Assembly: GCF_036711975.1 (NCBI RefSeq)
Contig: NW_027248940.1
Location: 1-64,000, forward strand
Source of the DNA: Onthophagus taurus
Lineage: Eukaryota > Arthropoda > Insecta > Coleoptera > Scarabaeidae
Direction of reading: 5' to 3'
Length of the DNA stretch: 64,000 bases
The notes under the pieces are model-generated. The model did not search any database, had not been told where the DNA came from, and worked only from the letters and a program-made list of their open reading frames with translations. Shown here piece after piece: positions 55,402-64,000 of the stretch (position 1 is the stretch's first letter; the number at the start of each line of letters is the position of its first letter). The position numbers and the translations under genes were made by a program.

Positions 55402-58009
55402 CAGGGTGTCCCAATTTCGATGTCCACATAGGCTATCTCCGAAACTAAAAGAGATAGAAAAAAAGTAGCTTACATGTCATGATCTCGTTTTTCGAGAAAA
55501 TGCTAATGCCGAAAACTCCGAACAGCTATCGTCTTTTGTTTTCGCCCTATCGGCAAAAACTGAAAATTTTGCGAAAACGACATTCGCAAATATCTCACTT
55601 ATTATCAAAGATGGAGTATTATAAATAAAACATTATATGGGCAACTTTTTACGAAGAATAATTTATTTTTTTAAATGGAAACCACAGTTGGCTATGACCT
55701 AAAATAATTTGTTATTTTCTTCTGATAACAAATATATATAGTTTGTGGGGTATATTTTTTATGGTTATTGAATAATTAACAAAAATTCATTTTTTCTTCA
55801 AACGTCATTAAATGACAACTTTGTTGTCGTGTTTACTCGCGGTAGAAGTAAGTCATTGTTGCATAACGACGGTTGCTAAGATCAACATAGCAAAAAAGTA
55901 CTTCAGCGTTATGGCGCTAAAGTAAATTTCACTTTAGCGCCATAACGTTGAAGAACATTTCACTTTAGCGCCGTATTATTTGCAACGTTTGAAGAAAAAA
56001 TACTATGTTTTATTCGGAAGAGAAGCAGATTCGTTTGTGGCTGGTCCGTCATTGCCGGACTCACTTCGTTCGTCCGGCAAACTGTCGGACACGCCACAAT
56101 TTTAACGGCTCATCTGTCATTAGCGACTCACTGCGTTCGTCGCTAAGCGACAGACCACGCCATAAAAAGCACTGCTTCTCTTCCATATAAAACAATATAC
56201 TATTGTTCCATCTAAAACTAATGTATGTATTTAAAAGTTAATGTTGCTATGGTGATAACCATACATACTATGATGGAACATAATGTATCAAATAATTGCC
56301 AAAGTTTGTATTTAAAAATTCGATATCAACTCTGACATTATGTGCTGGCATTATGCACCAGCGTGTTAAGTGTCAAAGTATAACAAAACTGAATAAAACT
56401 TTACAATGAATTTCGAAAATTATGAAAAATGTAACATGATGGAATGCTATATGTTATCAGATAAGAATGCGACGTTAGCCGCGGAATTTTATTTCCGCAC
56501 GTACGAACCTTCAGCCGATCAGCAGAAAATTTAATAGATATTTGGTCCTTCCCCAAACCACATACAAAAACATACCAAAATGACCTGCAAAAAAAATTGC
56601 AACAAGACGTCTGACCCAAAAGACGCTGCTCCCGAATATGAAAGAAAAATAACTATAAACCATACAAAGCGGGGCTAACTCATTATTTACGTGCCGGAGA
56701 TGTCAATCGAAGATTAGAATTTTGTAGATGATATTTAAAAAAATTAAATAATCTGCTGTTTGTTCAAAATGTTATCTGGACCGATGAAGTCTCTGAGTGT
56801 TCAAAGAAGATTGGGGTTCAATGTATGGTGTGTCCTTTTAGATAATAGAATTTTGGCATATAGTATCTACCATAAAAACTTAAACTCAGGGAAATACCTC
56901 AATATATTAAGGCAGCACATTGAGCCTTTGGTCGACAATTTGCCACTAAATATGTCTCAAATGATATATTTTCAATATGACGGAGCACCAGCACATAATG
57001 CCAGAGTTGTTAGTGAATTTTTAAATACTACTACAAACTCAAGGACAGTAGAATCTAACAGGACTGCTACATCCATTGTTGTGACAGCCTACCCGCAAAC
57101 TACGTCACACTATTTTCCACGCCTAGCTGTTGTTATGGTCTATGCGTTTGCTGTGTGTTTTTAGAGGTTATATCCTAGACGTATTCATATTAGTTTTGAA
57201 GTTTTATGTTTTTAGACGTATTAATGTCTATCATATAACCTCTAAAAACATAGACAGTTATCAGGCGGGGCAAATAGTGTGACGTAGAGTGCGGGCAACC
57301 AACCCGTAGTCGACTACAAAAATACAATGGATGTAGCAGTCCTGTTAGATTCTACTGTCCTTGCTACAAACTTTGGCAATAATTGGAAACAATGCTTTCC
57401 CTCATGGTATGGTTATCACCATAACAACATTAAGTTTTAAATACATACAATAGTTTTAGAAAGAACAAACAAAATTGATACATTATATTCCATCATAGTA
57501 TGTATGGTTATCACCATAGCAACATTAACTTTTAAATACATACATTAGTTTTAGATAGAACAAAATGAATTATTGTTAATTATTCAATAACTATAAGAAA
57601 TATACCCCACAAACTATATATATTTGTTATCAGAAGAAAATAACAAATTATTTTAAGTCATAGCCAACTATGGTTTCCATTTAAAAAAATAAAGTTACGT
57701 CTAAAATCTCGAAAATAAAAGATGGGAAAAAAATTCTACCTACGCCACTGAATTCTTCGTAAAAAGTTGCCCATATAATGTTTTATTTATAATACACCAT
57801 CTTTGATAATAAGTGAAATATTCGCGATTGTCGTTTTTGCAAAATTTTCAGTTTTTGCCGATAGGGCGAAAACAAAAGACGATAGCTGTTCGGAGTTTTC
57901 GGCATTAACATTTTCTCGAAAAACGAGATCATGACATGTAAGCTACTTTTTTTCTATCTCTTTTAGTTTCGGAGATAGCCTATGCGGACATCGAAATTGG
58001 GACACCCTG
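55402..58009 (+). mobile_element. Mariner-type element with degraded transposase
   Basis: 2.6 kb, CAGGGTGTCCCAATTTCGAT at the left and its inverted copy at the right, TA at 55400-55401 and 58010-58011. Inverted repeats extend over 300 bp. Transposase relics on the plus strand: VIWTDEV (first Asp, about 56775), SVQRRLGFNVWCVLLDNRIL, and YFQYDGAPAHNARVVSEFL (second Asp, about 56980), with stops before and no third acidic residue because a foldback MITE interrupts it at 57040. A local repeat of CACTTTAGCGCC near 55930-55975 is also inside. Confidence 0.88.
57040..57363. mobile_element. Foldback MITE with 9-bp target duplication
   Basis: 324 bp starting CAAGGACAGTAGAATCTAAC and ending in the inverted copy ...CTGTCCTTG, arms of about 40 bp plus an inner pair (AGAGGTTATA / TATAACCTCT). 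Flanked by CTACAAACT on both sides (57031-57039 and 57364-57372). Same end pattern and duplication length as the elements at 20018 and 50536. It sits in the transposase relic of the surrounding mariner-type element. Confidence 0.85.
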
Positions 58010-58370
58010 TACATACTAGAGTGCGACACTTGTAAAGCAGCGTACATTGGAGAAACAGGCAGAAGCCTTAGAAAAAGAATAAGAGAACATAAACACAAAA
58101 ATAACTCCAACTTCGGAAATCACTTAACATTTAACTCAAAACATGAATTTAATGAAGATAAAAATTCCAGAATCCTTCATCATATCAATAAAAGTTACTA
58201 TTTAGAAATAATGGAAAACTATGAAATTAATAAATTCCTCAACAACTGCCCTGATGTAACATGCCTAAACGAACAAATTATACCTACAAGAAGACCACTA
58301 TATACCTATCTCAAACAACTATACACACCTCCACGAAAACCTCCCGAACTCTAAAAATAGCTGCTCTCTC

Positions 58371-59037
58371 TGTACCATTATATTTTTCAGTGTGTTTGAT
58401 GTAGGGAGTTGATATGTTTATGTTGTAATACCTCATTTTAACCTGTTCAAAATCAACCTATTCAAAACAAGAAAGTTTAAATTCAATACACGACAATCAC
58501 ATTTGACAGATTACCAACATTAAAATAGAAAATATACCATTGACAGTTTCAACATAACCTAAAATATAATAAAAAGTGATGTATGATAGCACATATTTAG
58601 AGATTAACATTTTAATAGTGAATTAATTCAATAAAATATCACATACATGTTTAGTTGTTCAAAAAATTGACGTAAGTTAAAATGTAAAATTATATAATAA
58701 TAGAAAGTGTTGTAAAATTAATAACTTTAGAAATTCCTGAAGATGCTCCGAAAGGAGCGAAACCGGTAGAGTGATAATAAACACATTTCACCTTTAAGTA
58801 CAAAATTTGTTTAATTGAATTACCCAGGTGAAAAGAAAACAAAAATGAATATTAATAAATGAAAGAGGTGAGTTGTTTTTTGACTACCTATTAGGGGCTT
58901 ACTGTTAAAAATAGATCAGAGGTACTTGAAATTACGTTCAGCTCAAACATATTAAGCTCAAACATAACCTCCTGGAAGGTAAAGATCTGCTCTTGACAGG
59001 GGAGTGGAAGCAACTATAGCGGGTTGGATCCACAGTA
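58371..59037 (+). other. Penelope-like 3' tail and spacer
   Basis: AT-rich. At 58737-58770 the sequence CCTGAAGATGCTCCGAAAGG with GAGCGAAACCGG has the CTGA ... stem ... GAAAC shape found in Penelope-like tails (compare 30738-30767), with a perfect CTCC/GGAG stem. It lacks the closing stem I, so an active ribozyme is unlikely. Nothing else recognised to 59037. Confidence 0.45.
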
Positions 59038-59570
59038 TGCGTGATAGTAGAATAGTTTCTAGTTCACTTCACGGTGATAAGATACGCTTCAGGCCTGGAT
59101 GTGGCTGTCCGCATTGAGGGGTGTTATCTCCCCTGCTTTGGTCCCTTTTGGTTGTAGAAATACAAGCTTATGCTGATGACATTGTCGTTATGGTCAAAGG
59201 AACCTGTTTCTCAAGGATATCCAGTGACCTTAGATACTATTTGCGCTTGATGTAAGGGAGAGAATCTCTCGATAAACCCGCAAAAGACAATCGTTGTGCC
59301 CATCACCAGGAGACGACAGTTGGATGGACGACCCCAACCCAACTATCCAAGGTGAAGAAATTCCTTTCTGGAAAGAAGTCAAATATCTAGAAGTAATCTC
59401 AGACAAAAAACTCTCATGGAATGAAAATTTGCAGGGAGTTTTATACAGAGCTAGACTATCCTTGTGGACTTGTCGTAGTCTTTGTGGAAAAAATTGGGGT
59501 CTTACCCCTGAAAGACTGTACTGGTTCTATGTGACTGTGGTTAGAGCTATGATCACATAGACTTCAGTTA
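59038..59570 (+). pseudogene. R1/LOA-like LINE reverse-transcriptase fragment
   Basis: Plus-strand pieces in two frames. QAYADDIVVMVKG (about 59167) is the RT active-site box. After a frame change come IPFWKEVKYLEVISDKKLSW and SLWTCRSLCGKNWGLTPERL, then YWFYVTVVRAMIT, the thumb region pattern of R1/LOA-type LINEs. Truncated at both ends. It differs from the CR1/jockey-like LINE that follows. Confidence 0.75.
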
Positions 59571-59937
59571 TCAGTAAACTTTCACGAATTCCATGAGTAG
59601 CTGGATTAGCAATCTCTGGTGCGATAAACACAACGCCAACTCTAGCAATGGATCTTCTGCTTAGCCTATCTCCTTTGCATTTGCATATAGATAGATACAA
59701 ACCAACAAGAGTTACGCCATAGCGAATGTACGTGATCGTGTAGTTCCTTCTAATTTTTTCTTTTTTGACGGTTAAAAGTTGTCGGTGTTGTGTTATATCA
59801 GTGTCGTTTCACTCGTGATAACCTCCTCCATCCGTTTTCGTTTGTTTTTCTTCCGTTGATTATACCGCATAAGAGTAATTTGTAATTTATCTCATTTGAC
59901 TTATTAGTTTCGGTTCGTGGTGTAAAAACTAGTTTCG

Positions 59938-61562
59938 ATGCCGTCATCACAGTGCGGGGTATGCGGACAGATGGTGGGGAGAGATAAAGCAGGGATACAC
60001 TGCGTGTCCTGCGATCTTCTCTCCAAAGCGGCGGCTTGTGCGCTCTCCACCCCCGGATCGTCGTGGAAATGTCCTGGTTGCCGTTCATCTTCTGATAATC
60101 GTAGGAGGACAATGTTACCGCATGATTTAAATCGTGTCCCGACTCTCGATGCCGTTTATGAGATGGTTAGGGAAATTCGATCGGAACTTAGGGATATGAA
60201 GGCTAATAATGATGATCTTATAAAGTCGGTGCAATTCTGCTCTGACCAGATTACCGACTTCGAAATACTCCTTAAAGAGAAGTGTAAAGTAATCGATGGT
60301 CTTTCTACAGAGAATGCTTCGTTGAGGAAACAAGTTGACAATTTGTCCACTAGGGTCGCGGACTTAGAGCATTATTCCAGGCGCAACAACCTAGAGATAC
60401 AGGGTATTCCTGAAAAGTCGGATGAGAATATTACTCAAATCATTAATAAAATAGGTGACTTTCTTGAGATCCCGTTAAAAACAGATAATATTGACGCCGT
60501 TCATCGTGTGCCGCAATTTGGAGATAAGAGCCGAGCAAAGAACGTCATCGTTCGCTTTTGTAATCGTACAAAGCGCGATTCTGTACTGGCTGCTGCTGTC
60601 GTCAAGAGACGTTCCCTCCCTAAGGGATCCCGCCCAGGGTTTGCGATTGAGGGTTTATCACAGCAGTGTTTCATTAATGAGCATCTCACAGTTGCTAATA
60701 AGAAATTGTTTGGCACTACTAGAGCCGTGGCTAGAGAAAAAAAAACAAACAAATCCATCTCTATCTACTACCAGAATGTGCGCGGTTTGCGAAGCAAAAG
60801 CACTATTTTCAGCACGAACCTTCTAAACGCGGATTTGGATGTTGTGTCTCTTACAGAAACATGGCTCTGTCCCGGAATTGAATCCGCGGAGTTCTTCCCC
60901 GACTCGTATGTTGTTTACAGGCGCGACCGGTTCATGAACGTTGATGCGGGTGCTCGGCGTGGTGGCGGTGTTTTGTTGGCCGTTTCTAGGGCGATTCCCA
61001 GTGCGGAGCGACCGGACTGGTTTACAGGTGTTGAAGCGGTGTGTGTAGCTTTAAGAAGTGGTTCCTCTGTGCTTATATATGTTGTGCTTATATACCGCCG
61101 AATGACAACGCTGCGTTTTCGCAATTCTCCCAATCCCTAATAAATGTGATTGAGCGACACCCTAATGAGGGATTCTTAATTTGCGGTGATTTTAATGTAC
61201 CGGAAATTGGGTGGTCCCTTGATCCCGCTTGCCGATATTGTATTCCGTCTAGGGTTACCTCTTCTAGAGCTGCGGACTTCTTAGATGACATCGCTCTAAC
61301 CGCTCTGTATCAATTAAATCATTATTGTAATAATTTTGGTAACATTCTTGACCTTATTTTTACTAACACGTTATTTGACTTTGAGCTGGTTTTAAGTACT
61401 TATGCACTTGTTTCAGAAGATATCGCGCACACTACACTAGATATTTCATGTAAATTTTCAATTGCTAGAAATCTATCTCACTGTAACGAGTTGCTTTATA
61501 ATTTCAAGTCTGCATCATTTATTAAATTGATCGGTTTTTTGTACCGCGTAGACGAGTCGTAG
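59938..61562 (+). pseudogene. LINE ORF1-endonuclease fusion, frame-broken
   Basis: Starts at ATG 59938. Residues 1-55 have a zinc-finger pattern (CGVCGQMV, GIHCVSCD, WKCPGCRS) of the PHD-like ORF1 type. About 70-150 form a coiled coil, followed by YSRRNNLEIQGIPEKSDENI, typical of ORF1 proteins. After KKLFGTTRAVAREKK the frame runs straight into an AP-endonuclease (ISIYYQNVRGLRSKS, VVSLTETWL, RRGGGVLLAV), so ORF1's end and ORF2's start are missing. Near 61085 a short repeat of GTGCTTATATA shifts the frame. The endonuclease continues in another frame (YIPPNDNAAFSQFSQSLINV, ICGDFNVPEIGW, LDLIFTN) to a stop at 61560-61562. Confidence 0.82.
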
Positions 61563-61624
61563 GGCTCGGTTTCCCGTGCTGGTTTTCAAAAGATACAATA
61601 AAAGTTATACGTGAAAAACGTAAA

Positions 61625-63502
61625 ATGCATAAAAAGTGGAAGCGGTATAGTAATGATCTTGATTACGTCACCTTTTCCCTCTTACGGGGTCGCTCAAAGT
61701 TTCTTATCAATCGTGATTACCGAAACTTTGTTGTAACTAGTGAAGAAAATATACGGCGTGACCCCAAAAAGTTTTGGTCGTTCGTGAGGAGCAGACGAGA
61801 GGGTTGTCACATACCTACCGAGGTTACGCTCGACGGCGTTACTGCTACTGATGGTACGCACATCTGCGATCTGTTCTCCAATTATTTCGGTTCGGTATTT
61901 CGCTCATCGCGGGTTACGGGTGGCAGCAATGGTTTTCTCCCTGTAAATTCGCGCTTTTGCGACCAGTCCCTACAGTTTGAGCAAGCTCAGGTCTTGAGAG
62001 CTCTGCGAGCAGTTAACTCTACTGGGGGGCCCGGCGGCGACGGTGTACCTCCTGTTCTCATTAAAAACTGCTGTGAATCTCTTAGTGAGCCTTTAACAAT
62101 TTTGTACAATAGATCCTTAAGAGAGTGTGTATTTCCGCAAATATGGAAGCGTGCCACAGTTGTACCTATATTCAAATCTGGCAGTAGAAGTTCCGTCAAA
62201 AATTACAGGCCCATTTCTCTACTGCCTATATTCGGTAAAGTTCTCAAGAGCTTAATTTATAAACCAATTTTTTACATTGTTAAGAATGTTTTAGACCAAC
62301 AACAACATGGTTTTTTTGCTGGTCGCTCAGTAGAGACTAATCTTCTTGAATACACTAATTATATTTTACATTCTTTTGACGATAACTGCCAAGTTGACTC
62401 CGTATACACTGATTTTAGCAAAGCTTTTGATAAGGTTGATCATCTGCTATTATTAAATAAAATAGAACAAGTTGGTTTGCCCAGCAATATACAACAGTGG
62501 CTCGCTTCCTATGTGGTTAATAGAACGCAATGTGTCAGGATTAGAGGTTTCTCCTCACAGGCAGTGGCCGTCTCGTCCGGTGTCCCTCAGGGAAGTATCC
62601 TTGGCCCCTTGCTCTTCAATATTTATATTAATGATATTTTTCATTGTTTTAAACATTCAAACTGTTTAATGTACGCAGACGATTTAAAAATTTTCTGCCG
62701 TGTATCTGGCCCTAAGGATTGTTCTGCTCTTCAGCGCGATCTCTTCGACCTTGCTCAATATTGTCTGACAAATTTTATTAGCCTAAATTTTAGTAAATGT
62801 GTTACCATCACATTTACAAAGAAAGCTAATCCCATACGTTTTGATTATTTTATTGGTGGGGAATTGTTGCAGAGAGTCACGTCTATAAAAGATCTGGGGG
62901 TAACTTTTGATAGCAAACTTTTATTTAATGAGCACGTCGACTCGGTGGTCAACAAGGCTTCTCGTATGCTTGGATTTGTCATGAGATCAGCGACTGATTT
63001 CACTGATATCAGTTCCATAAAAACTCTCTATTTTGCGTATGTATTCAGCGTTTTAAATTATTGTTCTGTCATCTGGAATCCTAAATATGATATGTACGTG
63101 AAAAGATTAGAACTAGTCCAAAAGAGATTCCTTCGATTTTTATGCCGAAAGTCTCATAACACCTATGTTGACTACGACTCGGCGTGCCAATCCTTTCGGT
63201 TTCTGAGACTGACTCAGCGACGTTTTGCTAGTGACGTATTGCTATTCTATAAATTAATTCATAATATCTATAATTCGACTTCGCTTACGTCTCTAGTGAA
63301 TTTGCATGTTCCGCCCAGAACGTTGAGATATGATTTTCTCTTTTTCACTCCTACAACCCGCACTAATGCTTATCAACATTCCCCATTGTTGCGTGCCGCT
63401 CGTTCAGCCGATCGTCTGTCCATCGATATATTTGCTTATGAATCCATTAGCTCGTTTAAAAAATCGACCTTAGCTGCTGTTGGGAGCATGCCGTATAATT
63501 AA
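61625..63502 (+). CDS. LINE reverse transcriptase (ORF2 C-terminal part)
   Basis: 625 codons. RT motifs in order: VKNYRPISLLPIFGKV (about residue 195), QQQHGFFAGRS, VYTDFSKAFDKVDH (motif A with Asp), SSGVPQGSILGPLLFNIYIN (motif B), LMYADDLKIFC (motif C, YADD) and SIKDLGVTFDSKL (motif E). A C-terminal domain follows, with RLELVQKRFLRFLCRK. The ATG at 61625 is not a native start: the frame continues the broken ORF2 upstream (WFSKDTIKVIREKRK just before it). Role: target-primed reverse transcription. The fragment at 14195-14515 belongs to the same family. Confidence 0.9.
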   Translation: MHKKWKRYSNDLDYVTFSLLRGRSKFLINRDYRNFVVTSEENIRRDPKKFWSFVRSRREGCHIPTEVTLDGVTATDGTHICDLFSNYFGSVFRSSRVTGGSNGFLPVNSRFCDQSLQFEQAQVLRALRAVNSTGGPGGDGVPPVLIKNCCESLSEPLTILYNRSLRECVFPQIWKRATVVPIFKSGSRSSVKNYRPISLLPIFGKVLKSLIYKPIFYIVKNVLDQQQHGFFAGRSVETNLLEYTNYILHSFDDNCQVDSVYTDFSKAFDKVDHLLLLNKIEQVGLPSNIQQWLASYVVNRTQCVRIRGFSSQAVAVSSGVPQGSILGPLLFNIYINDIFHCFKHSNCLMYADDLKIFCRVSGPKDCSALQRDLFDLAQYCLTNFISLNFSKCVTITFTKKANPIRFDYFIGGELLQRVTSIKDLGVTFDSKLLFNEHVDSVVNKASRMLGFVMRSATDFTDISSIKTLYFAYVFSVLNYCSVIWNPKYDMYVKRLELVQKRFLRFLCRKSHNTYVDYDSACQSFRFLRLTQRRFASDVLLFYKLIHNIYNSTSLTSLVNLHVPPRTLRYDFLFFTPTTRTNAYQHSPLLRAARSADRLSIDIFAYESISSFKKSTLAAVGSMPYN

Positions 63503-63730
63503 CATTACAATCAGCAATTCCTTATTGTTGTTATTTTTTACTTGTTTATAGAATGTTTGCTTAATTTCAATCAGAATTTTTGATCGTTTATTTTACTTAT
63601 CTTATTTTATTTTTTTTTTTTGCTACTGTTCACTACTGATGTTATTTTGTGTCTTTATTATTTTGTTTTGTTCTTATTCTTTTCAGTGACACAGCTTTTA
63701 TTGGGTTTGTCCTGTGCTGTGTCCTATGTA

Positions 63731-64000
63731 CAGGGTGGTTCAAATTCGATGTCCGAATAGGCTAACTCGGAAACTATAAGAGTTAGAAAAAAAGTAGCTT
63801 ACATGTCATGATCTCGTTTTTCGAGAAACTGCTAATGCCGAAAACCTTATAGCGCTACCGTCTTTTGTTTTTCCCCTAGAGGCCAAAATTGAAAATATCG
63901 TAAAACCAATAAGTGCAATTATCTTGGTTATTATTATAGGTGGAGTATTATAACTACGACATTATATGGACACTTTTTTACAGAGAATTTCATGGCATAG
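63731..64000. mobile_element. Start of a mariner-type element, cut by the window edge
   Basis: After TA, CAGGGTGGTTCAAATTCGAT and then AAAGTAGCTTACATGTCATG and ATCTCGTTTTTCGAGAAA closely resemble the left inverted repeat of the element at 55402, so it is a diverged relative. The rest lies beyond 64000. 63503-63730 is LINE 3' UTR. Confidence 0.8.

Larger units (their letters stand above)
55226..58370 (+). pseudogene. Penelope-like element, C-terminal GIY-YIG endonuclease fragment, split
   Basis: The left piece 55226-55401 reads NKIKQSLKQYNINLNFKPNK ... KLDDNGVY. The right piece 58012-58354 reads ILECDTCKAAYIGETGRSLR, then KRIREHKHKNN, and ends RKPPEL and stop. Removing the inserted mariner-type element and one TA joins them in frame as a GIY-YIG nuclease domain (GVY ... 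AYIG, then the conserved Arg in GRSLR). This domain with the FKP linker is the hallmark of Penelope-like retroelements. The reverse transcriptase part is absent on the left, so it is a 5'-truncated copy. Past the stop (to about 58850) lies its 3' tail. Confidence 0.85.
59800..63720 (+). mobile_element. CR1/jockey-like LINE, nearly complete but disrupted
   Basis: Order on the plus strand: 5' region, ORF1 (PHD-like zinc finger, coiled coil), AP-endonuclease, reverse transcriptase, 3' UTR. ORF1 and ORF2 are fused by a deletion near 60740, a frame change occurs near 61085, and a stop lies near 61560, while the RT part (61625-63502) is open. The 3' end is near a mariner-type element at 63731. The 5' boundary (about 59700-59900) is uncertain, and no target duplication was fixed. 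Confidence 0.85.

Noticed and set aside
55933-55990. Repeat of CACTTTAGCGCC as a CRISPR-like or regulatory array
   Set aside because: Only two or three copies, partly inverted, inside a DNA transposon. No array structure, and CRISPRs are not expected in an animal genome.
56401-56619. A 72-codon minus-strand frame in the mariner-type element
   Set aside because: It is antisense to transposase relics on the plus strand.
58737-58770. Second hammerhead-like motif as an active ribozyme
   Set aside because: CTGAAGATG departs from CTGATGA and no stem I can be formed around the core, so it is kept only as a Penelope-type tail motif.

Overview
The window looks like beetle (insect) genomic DNA. Genes have short AT-rich introns (about 54-61 bp in the first gene), the intergenic DNA is full of transposable elements, and there is a cluster of prophenoloxidase (PPO) genes, an arthropod melanisation family. 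No bacterial operons, rRNA or tRNA genes were seen. The species cannot be named from the sequence alone.

Layout, left to right. (1) 370-1343: 5' part of the splicing regulator SFSWAP (suppressor of white-apricot) on the minus strand. (2) 2131-18500: three tandem copies of a divergent HCN/CNG-like channel gene. Copy 1 is split by a very young Ty3/gypsy-type LTR retrotransposon (3323-13277), copy 2 is truncated, copy 3 is intact. (3) 18699-21689, minus strand: an RMND1-family mitochondrial gene with an apparent 1-base frameshift, then an A4GALT-like glycosyltransferase. (4) 21.9-24.5 kb: a repeat block with three tandem copies of a 580-bp unit. (5) 25161-55077: four PPO genes. PPO-A (-) and PPO-B (+) are head to head, PPO-C (-) has a 5.9-kb intron packed with nested mariner-type elements, and PPO-D (-) has lost two introns and shows no first three exons inside the window. 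Between and inside them lie an intronless NSMCE2-like SUMO ligase nested in a PPO-A intron, a small secreted-protein gene, a dead Tigger element and a 79-residue SAM-like gene. (6) 55.2-64 kb: transposon-dominated, with a Penelope-like GIY-YIG fragment split by a mariner-type element, an R1-like LINE fragment, a nearly complete CR1/jockey-like LINE, and the start of another mariner-type element.

Most notable observation: the retrotransposon in the channel gene encodes, between RNase H and integrase, a domain that reads as a macrodomain of the OARD1/TARG1 (ADP-ribosyl hydrolase) type with the apparent catalytic Lys and Asp kept. Its gag-pol junction carries a textbook -1 frameshift signal (T TTA AAC in the gag frame, 8-nt spacer, 8-bp GC-rich hairpin). 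Its two 787-bp LTRs are identical as read and it sits between 4-bp TATA duplications, so the insertion is recent. Three different foldback elements share CAAGG...CCTTG ends and exact 9-bp target duplications, which suggests one non-autonomous family.
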